From Bog-473 sp963850095 (GTDB lineage: Bacteria; Actinomycetota; Acidimicrobiia; Acidimicrobiales; RAAP-2): a stretch of DNA of 64,000 bases. Each line of letters begins with the position of its first letter. The first letter of the stretch is position 1. Under the pieces are notes generated by a model. It was not told where the DNA came from, ran no database searches, and was given only the letters and a program-made list of their open reading frames with translations. Made by a program: the position numbers and the translations under genes. Positions 35,289-43,169 of the stretch are shown one piece after another. The DNA lies in assembly GCA_963850095.1 (NCBI GenBank), contig CAWKJX010000009.1, forward strand, positions 264,904-328,903, in the 5' to 3' direction.

Positions 35289-35322
35289 AGAAGAAGGCGC
35301 TAGAAGAAGGCGCTAGAAGAAG
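35289..35322. repeat. 13-bp tandem repeat duplicating the lepB stop region
   Basis: AGAAGAAGGCGCT at 35289-35301 is repeated at 35302-35314 and partly at 35315-35322. On the minus strand it encodes the end of LepB (RFF then TAG), so the stop motif TTCTTCTAG recurs after the true end. Confidence 0.8.
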
Positions 35323-35996
35323 CGGACGGACGAAATGGGCCAGACGCGCATTTCGACCTTGCCCACAATGAGCGAGCGGCTGATCGGGCCCCAATAGCGG
35401 CTGTCGCACGAGTCGGTGCGGTTGTCGCCCATCACGAAGTAATCGTCGCTCGGCACACGGTAGGGCGTGGCCAGGCTGTAGGGGGTGGTGGGCGGCCCCG
35501 GCGTGGTGACCCCCTGTTCGGAGCTGGGCAGCCAGGACTCGTCGAGTCGCCGACCGTCGACGTAGACGTAGCCACCCGAGAGGGAGATGGTGTCACCGGG
35601 CAGGCCGATGACCCGCTTGACGAGATCGTTGACCGGGGGACCGCCACAGTTCTCGGCGGCCGGCCGCGCGAAGACGACGATGTCGCCGCGGTCGACGCCG
35701 TGCAGGTGGTAGCTCAGCTTGTTGACCAGGATGCGGTCGCCGATCTGCAGCGTCGGTTCCATCGATCCCGACGGGATGTAGAAGGTCTGGACGACGAAGG
35801 CGCGTAGGAGCACGGCGACCAGGACGGCCACCACGACGACGATGATCCCCTCGCGCAGCCAGTGGCTCGGCGACGGGGGGACGGGTGGCGCCGGGTCGGG
35901 CGTGGCCAGTTCGGGTGGCGTCGCGCCGGCGCCCACGCCGCCACCCCCGGTCGGCTCGTCGACCACCAGAGCCGGGTCGTTCGATTCGAGCGTCAC
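35313..35996 (-). CDS. lepB: Signal peptidase I
   Basis: It removes signal peptides from exported proteins. GTG 35996 gives 227 residues: a 60-residue Pro/Gly-rich cytoplasmic head, one transmembrane helix (GIIVVVVAVLVAVLLRAFVV), then the catalytic domain outside. The serine is in FYIPSGSMEPTLQIGD and the lysine in VNDLVKRVIGLPGDTISLSG; the box FVMGDNRTDSCDSRYWGPI is complete. It is convergent with gyrA. The upstream open frame beyond 35996 is out-of-phase shadow from the D-aminoacylase gene and should not be included. Confidence 0.95.
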   Translation of the reverse strand: MTLESNDPALVVDEPTGGGGVGAGATPPELATPDPAPPVPPSPSHWLREGIIVVVVAVLVAVLLRAFVVQTFYIPSGSMEPTLQIGDRILVNKLSYHLHGVDRGDIVVFARPAAENCGGPPVNDLVKRVIGLPGDTISLSGGYVYVDGRRLDESWLPSSEQGVTTPGPPTTPYSLATPYRVPSDDYFVMGDNRTDSCDSRYWGPISRSLIVGKVEMRVWPISSVRFF

Positions 35997-36033
35997 CGCA
36001 GGCAGGCTAGACGGCCCGGAGCGGTCGGGGGGC

Positions 36034-37761
36034 TCAGGCGGGCGCCGGGACGACCGATGCGGTGTCCCGGCCCGAGCGGAGCAGCGTGCCCGGCAGGGTC
36101 CCCGTGGGCGCACCGTCGCGCACCGTCTCCACCCCGTTGACCAACACGCGCACAACACCGTGCGAACCGGCGTAGAGCCGCGGGGTGTCCCCGGGCAGGT
36201 CGTGAACGAGGCGGGCCGGTTCCGACCCGACCTGCGCCGGGTCGAAGACGACGAGGTCGGCCGCGTAGCCCTCGCGCACGAGACCACGGTCACGCAGGCC
36301 GAAGAGCTGGGCCGGCTGGGCCGTCATCATGTGGACCGCCTGCTCCACGGGCACCAGCCGGCGCCCCCGCAGGCAGTCACTGAGGAACGCGGTCGGGTAG
36401 TTGGACCCGCACATGCGGTCCAGGTGGGCTCCGGCGTCCGACCCGCCGACCATGGCCCGCGGGTCGTTCCAGATGCCGGCCCGCATGACCCACGTGGCCT
36501 CGTCGCCGTCGTCGGTGTTAGGCCACAGGACCGTGCGCAGGTCGTCGGCCAGCACGACGTCGAGCAGCGTGTCGAACGGGGCCGTGCCGCGCTCGGCCGC
36601 GATGTCGGCGACGCGGCGGAAGGCGCAGCCCTCGTTGGCGGGCGAGTAGGTGTCGCCGATCACGTAGGTCCCCCAGTGGGAGAGGCCGCGGAAAACACCC
36701 GCCTCTTTGCTGCGGGCGAGCTCGTCGAGCTTCGCCCGCACGGCCGGATCGGCGAGCTGGCGCATGCGCTCGGCTTCGGGCAGGCCCATGACTTCGCCCC
36801 AACCCGGAATGAGGAAGAGGGCGCAATGGGTGCGAAAGCTCATGTTCATGGGGACGAGCGTGGGCATGGTGAGGGCGACGATGCGCCCGCCGGCGGCCGC
36901 GGCGGCGGTGGAAGCGGACAGCTGATGCTCGATGCGCTCGCCGGCGCGGGCGTCGACGGTCAGGACGTTCCAGTTGAGCGGGCGCTGCGCCGTGACGCTC
37001 ATGGTCGTCATCAGATCGATCTCCTCGGGGCTGAACGAGTCCAGGCAGCCGTTGGTGATGTACTCGAGCGTCGTCCCCTCGTGGGCCGCCACCACCTCGC
37101 AGAAGCCGAGCATTTCGCGGCGGTCGGCGTGCCTCGAGGTGATGGGGCGGCCTTCGCCGTCGGAATGCGTGCGCGACTGTGAGGACGAGAAGCCGAGCCC
37201 GCCCGCCTCCAGCGACTCGGCCAGCAGTTCCCGCATGGCGGCGATCTCCTCGTCGGTGGCCACCTCTTCGGAGCGGGCCGCCCCCATGACCTTGCGGCGC
37301 AGCGCGCAGTGGCCGACCAGGAAGCCGGCGTTGACGCCCAGCCGGCCCTCGAGAGCGTCGAGGTACTCGGCGAAGGTGGACCAGGTCCAGGGCACGCCCT
37401 GCTCCAGGGCGGCCAGTGGCATGCCCTCCACCTTGGCCATCATGCGGCGGATGTAATCGGCGTCCTCGGCGTTGAGCGGAGCCAGGGTGAAGCCGCAGTT
37501 CCCGCCGATCACCGTGGTGACGCCGTGCACGTTGGAGGGGGAGGCGGCCGGGTCCCAGAACAGCTGGGCGTCGTAGTGGGTGTGCGGATCGACGACGCCG
37601 GGGATCACGGTCAGCCCGGTGGCGTCGAACTCGGTCTCCGCCTCCTCGTCGACCTGACCCACGGCCACGATGTGGCCGTCGCGGATGCCGACGTCGGCCC
37701 GGCGCGCCGGACCACCCGAACCGTCGATGAGCGTGCCGGATCGGATGACGTAGTCGAGCAT
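36034..37761 (-). CDS. N-acyl-D-amino-acid deacylase family amidohydrolase
   Basis: A 575-residue metal-dependent hydrolase of amidohydrolase family 3 (D-aminoacylase type). Metal ligands include the HxH in VIPGVVDPHTHYDAQLFWD, and VIGGNCGFTLAPL follows with the family cysteine. VGHCALRRKVMG and the late SDAGAHLDRMCGSNY aspartate are also in place. The C-terminus closes the small beta domain (YAADLVVFDPAQVGSEPARL). The exact amide substrate is unknown; many actinobacterial members are generically named D-aminoacylases. It is separated from lepB by 37 bp on the same strand. Confidence 0.88.
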   Translation of the reverse strand: MLDYVIRSGTLIDGSGGPARRADVGIRDGHIVAVGQVDEEAETEFDATGLTVIPGVVDPHTHYDAQLFWDPAASPSNVHGVTTVIGGNCGFTLAPLNAEDADYIRRMMAKVEGMPLAALEQGVPWTWSTFAEYLDALEGRLGVNAGFLVGHCALRRKVMGAARSEEVATDEEIAAMRELLAESLEAGGLGFSSSQSRTHSDGEGRPITSRHADRREMLGFCEVVAAHEGTTLEYITNGCLDSFSPEEIDLMTTMSVTAQRPLNWNVLTVDARAGERIEHQLSASTAAAAAGGRIVALTMPTLVPMNMSFRTHCALFLIPGWGEVMGLPEAERMRQLADPAVRAKLDELARSKEAGVFRGLSHWGTYVIGDTYSPANEGCAFRRVADIAAERGTAPFDTLLDVVLADDLRTVLWPNTDDGDEATWVMRAGIWNDPRAMVGGSDAGAHLDRMCGSNYPTAFLSDCLRGRRLVPVEQAVHMMTAQPAQLFGLRDRGLVREGYAADLVVFDPAQVGSEPARLVHDLPGDTPRLYAGSHGVVRVLVNGVETVRDGAPTGTLPGTLLRSGRDTASVVPAPA

Positions 37762-37863
37762 GGGACCTCCGGGACGGTGCAGCGGTGCGCCGGGTGCCGG
37801 CGCCGGAATCTGACGGCCCGTCAGCTTACCGTCGGGCCGGGCCGGGCCCTGGTGGGGGGCGGG

Positions 37864-38504
37864 CTAGCCGAGCCAGTCGCGGGCGGGGACGCAGCCCTCC
37901 TCGTACTGGCGGACGATGGCGGCGCGGATCTCCTCAGCCGGACCTCGACCGCTTCCTGGCGTTGGCCCAGGTCGACCAGCTGGGCCTCGACTTCGCCCAG
38001 GACCCGCGTCACCTCCTCGCGGGAGGACAGATCCGCGTGGGCCATCTCCTCGTGGACCGCCATGAGCTCGTCCGAACGGACATAGATCCCCTCCACCCGC
38101 GCCGTGCCGGGTTCCTCCTCGCCCGGAGCCGACCACTCGTGGCCCCCCGCCGGGCCGTTCATGGCCGAGGGGAGGTCGTCGACCACCATTTGCAGGTGGG
38201 GCGCGGCCAGGCAGTGGCGCAGGATCCCGACGTCCGCCGCCAGGATGCCGCGGGCGTAGGCGAGCGAATCGAGGGCGACGGTCAGGTCGTCACGCCAGGC
38301 CCGGATCGGGTCCGAGGCACGCGCCCGCTCGACATGCGCCGAGTCTTCGAGCACCTGGTCGATGTCGGCCAGGAGGATGGGGCTCTCGTCGTCCGTCCAG
38401 GCGCCGAACTCGTCACCCGGGTCGGTCTGTTCGTGCCCCGGCACGTGGGCATGGGCTGATGACACGAGATCGCTCCCCCTCTCGTTCCTCGAGAGCTCAT
38501 TCAC
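37864..38504 (-). CDS. Hypothetical protein, frameshifted near its C-terminus
   Basis: I do not recognise this protein. The first 195 residues in the frame from 38504 are acidic and helical (DESPILLADIDQVLEDSAHV, AQLVDLGQRQEAVEVRL). That frame then degrades into Ser/Pro/Arg residues. Adding one base at about 37938-37942 restores a sensible end, AEEIRAAIVRQYEEGCVPAR, stopping at 37864. This is the opposite sign to most other frame breaks in the window. No signal peptide or membrane segment is seen. It is divergent from the dCTP deaminase-like gene across a gap with DnaA-like boxes. Confidence 0.6.
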
Positions 38505-38602
38505 AGCATCCTCGCGGCATCTTCTTTAGCACGGCGCGCAGGCTCGCGGTGGGCAACCCCGCCGGCCGGCACCGACCGGGACGGGTGCCGCGGAGGACAT
38601 CC

Positions 38603-38667
38603 TGTGGAAAAGCTGTTCGTACGTGCGAAACCCCTGTGTTCGCAGCTTCGTCCCCAAGTCATCCACA
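38603..38667. promoter_or_regulatory. Two DnaA-box-like sites before the dCTP deaminase-like gene
   Basis: TGTGGAAAA at 38603-38611 (complement TTTTCCACA, which fits TTWTNCACA) and TCATCCACA at 38659-38667 (one mismatch to TTATCCACA) lie in opposite orientation within the 256-bp divergent gap. The rest of the gap has no visible gene. Confidence 0.45.
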
Positions 38668-38760
38668 GCCTGTGCCCGACGATGTCCCCACGGGGGCCCT
38701 TTCGGATGACGGCGGCACGTGCTTTGCTCTGGGCGTGCCCACGCCACCGCGCCGCGTGCC

Positions 38761-39897
38761 GTGCTGAACCTGCCCACCAGCTCCGAGGGCGTGCTGCCCG
38801 GACAGCACCTCGAGCGTGCCATTCGGGCGGGCTACATCGACGCGGGCCGGTTCAAGATTCCCGATGCCAACGTCCAACCGGCCAGCCTCGACCTGCGTCT
38901 GGGCGAACGAGCCCTGCGCATCCGCTGCAGCTTCCTCCCGGGCGCCGACTCGGTGGAGCGCAAGCTCAAGGATTACATCCTCGCCGAAATCGATCTGCGC
39001 GGCGACGGGGCCATGCTCGAAGCGCGCTGCCCGTATCTCATTGAGCTGAAGGAGCGCCTCGACCTGCCCGCCGGTCTGCGCGGCAAGGCCAACCCCAAGA
39101 GCTCCACCGGGCGCATCGACGTCTTCACGCGCGTCATTACCGACCACAGCGATCGGTTCGACGAGATTGCACCGGGGTACAGCGGTCCGCTCTACCTGGA
39201 GGTCGTGCCGCTGTCGTTCGCCGTACGTGTCCGCGAGGACCTCACGCTGAACCAGCTGCGTCTGGCCGTCGGGCGGCCCACTTTGAGCGACGACGAGGTC
39301 CGCCAGACACACCTCGACGGTCCGATCCTCTACCGGGGCGGGGAACCGGTGCCCGTGGACGACCTCGTGCTCTCCGACGGCCTCTTTCTCGGGCTCGACC
39401 TGCGCGGGGACGAAGGGGGCCAGGTGGGCTACAGCACGCGCGACAGTGCGCCCCTGCTCGACCTCACGACGGGTGTGGCGTCAGACCCGAGCCCGTTCTG
39501 GGATCCCGTCTTCCGCGAGGACGGGGACCGGCTGGTGCTCTCGCCCAGGCGCTTCTACCTCCTGATGTCGGACGAAGCCGTGTGCATTCCGCCCGACCTG
39601 GCCGCGGAAATGACCGCCTACGACCCGACCAGCGGCGAGCTGCGCACGCACTATGCGGGCTTCTTCGACCCGGGGTTCGGTTTCGACCCCGCCGGGAGCT
39701 TCCGGGGCTCACGGGCCGCGCTCGAGGTCCGCGCCCACGACGTGCCCTTCATGGTCGAGAACGGTCAGTCCGTGTGCAAGCTGACGTTCGAACGGATGCT
39801 CGAGGAGCCGACGGCGCTTTACGGATCGGGCATCGGTTCGTCGTACCAGCAGCAGGAAGAGACGCTCAGCCGCTACTTCCGCCGTTCTCACCCGTAG
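38761..39897 (+). CDS. 2'-deoxycytidine 5'-triphosphate deaminase (long DCD form)
   Basis: A member of the dCTP deaminase/dUTPase superfamily in the long form of about 370 residues (PF06559-type N-terminal domain), as known from alphaproteobacteria, rather than the 190-residue Dcd. It shows VLPGQHLERAIRAGYIDAGR, IPDANVQPASLDLRLGERAL, GLRGKANPKSSTGRIDVFTR and APGYSGPLYLEVVPLSFAVR, repeated in a second half (VENGQSVCKLTFERMLEEPT). It would convert dCTP to dUTP for thymidylate supply. The start is GTG 38761 or GTG 38719; neither has a strong ribosome site. DnaA-like boxes upstream hint at replication-linked expression. Confidence 0.85.
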   Translation: MLNLPTSSEGVLPGQHLERAIRAGYIDAGRFKIPDANVQPASLDLRLGERALRIRCSFLPGADSVERKLKDYILAEIDLRGDGAMLEARCPYLIELKERLDLPAGLRGKANPKSSTGRIDVFTRVITDHSDRFDEIAPGYSGPLYLEVVPLSFAVRVREDLTLNQLRLAVGRPTLSDDEVRQTHLDGPILYRGGEPVPVDDLVLSDGLFLGLDLRGDEGGQVGYSTRDSAPLLDLTTGVASDPSPFWDPVFREDGDRLVLSPRRFYLLMSDEAVCIPPDLAAEMTAYDPTSGELRTHYAGFFDPGFGFDPAGSFRGSRAALEVRAHDVPFMVENGQSVCKLTFERMLEEPTALYGSGIGSSYQQQEETLSRYFRRSHP

Positions 39898-40066
39898 CGG
39901 TCCGGCCGCGCATCGGCGGCGCTGCCCTCGGGCCTGGTCAAAATCGCCGCGGGCCCCTGAGAAAGGAATCCCCCCAGATCCGCTTGCAATTGCCATTGCA
40001 GCAGTAGGTCAGGGGCCGCACCGTCGTTACCCAGGGTGGACGGATCCGACGGAGGAGGAGGGATCG

Positions 40067-40933
40067 ATGTCCGACCACCACGATGTGGGGACGATTTCGA
40101 ATTTGGAGGAGCTCTTTCTCTCGCGGGAGTTCGGGCACTCCGAAGAGATCGACAGCCCGACTTGGATCGACGAACTCTGGCTGGGCGCGGCGTACGACCC
40201 CGAAGCCCACCTCGACCCCGGACCGCTCGAGGAGGTGTTCCTCTCGCGCGATTTCGGCCGGCCCATGGCCGAGGACGACGAGGAGACCACCGCTGATCTC
40301 GATGGTCCCGGCGCCACCGTGCTGGCGTTCACCCCCCGGGACGCCTCCGCCCGGCAGCGGGCCGTCGCGTCCCTCAGCGGCGTGGCCGCCGCGGTGCTGG
40401 TGGTGGCCGGCGTGGCCGGAGGGAGCGGCCACTCGAACCCGCCCGGCGTCCCCCAGGCGCAGGCGCAGGCCCAGGCGCCTGCGGCGGCCGGGCCGGGGAG
40501 CGGGTCCGCATCGGCTCCCGGGGCACCGTCGGTGTCGCCCGGCAGTACGCCCACGGTGGCGGCGGACGACCAGGTGAGCCCGCCCGCTGTCCTGACCAGT
40601 CTCACGTCGCCCGCTCCGCAGGTATCGGTCGCCGCTCCTCCGGGCAGCACCGTCACCGTCGTACCGACGACGCCCGCCACCGGGACGGGTGGTGCGCCGA
40701 GCCCCACTCCCGCCCCGACCCCGGCGCCACCACCCTCGACGAGCACAGGTCCCCTCGGCGCCGCCGTCGTGGTCGCCGGCAACACCGTGGCGACGGCGGG
40801 AACGACGGTCTCCACGACGGCCAGCCAGGTGGGTGCCGCCGTCCCGGCGGCGGCGTCCCTCACCGGCGTCCTCGGGGGCGTCGGGGCCACCGTTTCGGGC
40901 CTCGGCGAGATGCTCGCGTCGACCTCGGCCTGA
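40067..40933 (+). CDS. Membrane-anchored Pro/Thr-rich protein with LEEVF motif (copy 1)
   Basis: A 288-residue protein with an excellent ribosome site (GGAGGAGGAGGG). The cytoplasmic head has two copies of a short motif, LEELFLSREFGHS and LEEVFLSRDFGRP, about 40 residues apart. One transmembrane helix follows (AVASLSGVAAAVLVVAGVAG), then about 180 residues of Ala/Pro/Thr/Ser-rich, low-complexity outer region ending in a Val/Ala/Gly/Thr-rich hydrophobic stretch. The next gene has the same plan, so this is a paired paralogue family. The function is unknown; the motif might be a docking peptide for a cytoplasmic partner. Confidence 0.7.
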   Translation: MSDHHDVGTISNLEELFLSREFGHSEEIDSPTWIDELWLGAAYDPEAHLDPGPLEEVFLSRDFGRPMAEDDEETTADLDGPGATVLAFTPRDASARQRAVASLSGVAAAVLVVAGVAGGSGHSNPPGVPQAQAQAQAPAAAGPGSGSASAPGAPSVSPGSTPTVAADDQVSPPAVLTSLTSPAPQVSVAAPPGSTVTVVPTTPATGTGGAPSPTPAPTPAPPPSTSTGPLGAAVVVAGNTVATAGTTVSTTASQVGAAVPAAASLTGVLGGVGATVSGLGEMLASTSA

Positions 40934-40985
40934 AAGGGTCCGCCCTCACCGCGAGATTGGTGCGTATTTCCTACTACTTTACAGG

Positions 40986-41011
40986 GATTTCTGAAATCTG
41001 AACGGCCGTTC
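40986..41011. promoter_or_regulatory. Adjacent palindromes between the two LEEVF-motif genes
   Basis: GATTTCTGAAATC (40986-40998) and GAACGGCCGTTC (41000-41011) are perfect palindromes side by side in the 236-bp gap. A further stem, TCAGGGCT pairing with AGCCCCTGA, lies at about 41120-41143. These could form a terminator, operator or leader structure; I could not match a known riboswitch. Confidence 0.4.
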
Positions 41012-41169
41012 GGACGAATTGTGCGCCGTTTTTCAGAGTCATGGCGGGCGATGGTTCCCACGGAGACCCTCCCGCTATAGGGTGAACTCGGAGGGGTAAT
41101 TCCAAAGACTTCCGGGGGTCAGGGCTCCGGCGAAGCCCCTGAGCGCGACGCCACGCTCCTTGGAGGGAG

Positions 41170-42050
41170 ATGGACGGACCGACGCCCGACTGGGCCAACG
41201 TCGACGATTACGCCACCCTGGAAGAGGTTTTCGAGTCACCAGATTTCGGAAATCCGCGCCCTGCGGCAGCCGCCGCGGCCGGTCTCGCCGCCGCGCTCGC
41301 CGCCACGCCGGGGACGCACCTCCTGCGCAACCGGGCCATCGCCTCGGCCAGTGTGCTGGCGGCCAGCCTGTCGGTCGTCCTCGGACTGCTGTTCACCGGC
41401 CCCGCCTCGACGCCGACCCTGAGCGCCCAGCACGCCCCCTCGCCGGCGCGCGACCGGCCACGTCCCGACCCCGACGACCACTCCGCTCTCCGGCCGGTCC
41501 GGCGCGGGGACGGCTCCCACGACACCGCCGAGCTCGCCCAGTTCGCTCGCCGGCTCACAGCTGGCCTCCTCCGCCCCCTCCACCCCCCCCCTCGTCGGGT
41601 CGGGGCACGACCCTCGGGACGGCGACCGGCGGCGTCGCACCGGCCACGCCCGCATCGGCCACGCCCGCATCGGCCACCTTGACCGTCCTGACCAACAACC
41701 CGCCCGCGACCACCACGACCACCGCACCTCCACGGTCGAACAACCCTCCCGTGACCACCACCACCCTCGCACCCCCGAGGTCGACCACGACCACCACCAC
41801 GACCATCCCCCGGCGGTGGCCGACCACGACGACCACCGCCCCACCGAAGATCTCCTCGGGTGGCGCGTCGGGCGGGGGCGGACGCTCGACCGGTCCCGGC
41901 GCCGGCTCGGGATGCAATTGCAACTGTGGCGGCACCGGGAGCGGCACCAGCGCCGGCAAGCGCTACAGCACGCCCGTTCCGACCACGCCCGTCCCCGAGC
42001 GAGTAGCGCCGTCCCGACAGGGTGCGCGGGGTCGGGCCGGCACCTGGTAA
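41170..42050 (+). CDS. Membrane-anchored Thr/Pro-rich protein with LEEVF motif (copy 2), frameshifted twice
   Basis: It begins MDGPTPDWANVDDYATLEEV and continues FESPDFGNP, the same motif as copy 1, followed by a transmembrane helix (AIASASVLAASLSVVLGLLF). The sensible Thr/Pro-rich outer region then needs two one-base corrections: near 41440-41455 (GCGCGCG) and at the poly-C run 41584-41592. With these it continues TGHVPTPTTTPLSG, then TLTVLTNNPPATTTTTAPP and a short CNCNCGG motif, ending at 42050. The strong GGAGGGAG site precedes ATG 41170. The Thr-rich tract could be glycosylated. Confidence 0.6.
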
Positions 42051-42098
42051 GCCTGCGGGTGCTCCCCCAGGGCGGGGCGCGTCCGAGCGAGGTCAACC

Positions 42099-43079
42099 AT
42101 GAACTACACGAATCTGGGCACGTCCGGCCTGCGGGTGTCGAGGATCTGCCTCGGCATGATGGGGTTCGGGAACAGCAGCGAACGCCCCTGGGTCATTGAC
42201 GAGGACGCGGCCGACCCGATTGTGCGGGGCGCCGTGGAGGGCGGCGTCACCTTCTTCGACACGGCCGACACCTACTCGGGCGGGGCGAGCGAGGTGGCCA
42301 CCGGACGGCTCGTGCCGAAGTACCTCACCCGGGACGAGGCGGTCATCGCGACCAAGGTGTTCATGCCAGTGACGCCCGGAGAGAACGGTGGCGGCCTCGG
42401 ACGCAAGCACGTCCTCTCGGGCATCGACGCCTCGCTCCGGCGCCTGGACATGGACTACGTCGACCTCTACCAGATCCATCGATGGGATCCCCGCACGCCC
42501 ATAGAGGAGACGATGGAGGCGTTGCACGACGTGGTGCGGTCCGGCAAGGCGCGTTACATCGGGGCCAGCAGCATGTTCTCCTGGCAGTTCGCCAAGGCAC
42601 AACACACGGCCGAACTCCATGGCTGGACGAAGTTCGTCTCCATGCAGAACCACTACAACCTCATCTACCGCGAGGAGGAGCGCGAAATGATTCCGCTCTG
42701 CCTCGACCAGGGGGTGGGGTGCATCCCTTGGAGCCCGCTGGCCCGCGGCGTCCTGGCCGGCAACCGCACCCGCGACGGGGGCCGGCACACGACCCGCTCG
42801 AGCACCGACAACTTCACCGACTACCTCTACGACCAGCCCACCGACTTCGACGTGGTCGACGCGGCCGGCGACGTCGCCGCGGCGCGCGGCGTACCGACGG
42901 CGCAGGTGGCCCTGGCCTGGCTGTTGCAGAAGCCGGGCGTGAGCGCCCCCATTGTGGGCTCGACCAAGAAGAAGCACCTGAAGGACGCGTTGGGGGCCGA
43001 GCAGCTGTCGCTCACCCCCGACGAGGTGGCGCAGCTCGAGAAGCCCTACGTGCCCCATCCGGTGCTCGGGCACTTCTAG
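42099..43079 (+). CDS. Aldo/keto reductase
   Basis: A 326-residue NADPH-dependent oxidoreductase of the AKR barrel. It opens MNYTNLGTSGLRVSRICLG. The tetrad region is GGVTFFDTADTYSGGASEVA (catalytic Asp and Tyr) with the Lys in VIATKVFM. DYVDLYQIHRWDPRTPIEET supplies the His, and the cofactor end is VSAPIVGSTKKKHLKDALGA. It is closest in style to the YajO/Tas-type group with broad aldehyde substrates. The neighbours give no pathway hint. Confidence 0.92.
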   Translation: MNYTNLGTSGLRVSRICLGMMGFGNSSERPWVIDEDAADPIVRGAVEGGVTFFDTADTYSGGASEVATGRLVPKYLTRDEAVIATKVFMPVTPGENGGGLGRKHVLSGIDASLRRLDMDYVDLYQIHRWDPRTPIEETMEALHDVVRSGKARYIGASSMFSWQFAKAQHTAELHGWTKFVSMQNHYNLIYREEEREMIPLCLDQGVGCIPWSPLARGVLAGNRTRDGGRHTTRSSTDNFTDYLYDQPTDFDVVDAAGDVAAARGVPTAQVALAWLLQKPGVSAPIVGSTKKKHLKDALGAEQLSLTPDEVAQLEKPYVPHPVLGHF

Positions 43080-43169
43080 AGAGCGCGTCCACGGCCGTCA
43101 ACTAAGTTCGGTCCGTTGGGTGGGACCGAGCCGGAGAGACGGGGGGTCGCATGCGCGTCGCGCTCGACG

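Noticed and set aside
40934..41169. c-di-AMP or c-di-GMP riboswitch before the second LEEVF gene
   Set aside because: GGGTGAAC and nearby stems are vaguely similar, but I could not find the conserved core segments of either class.
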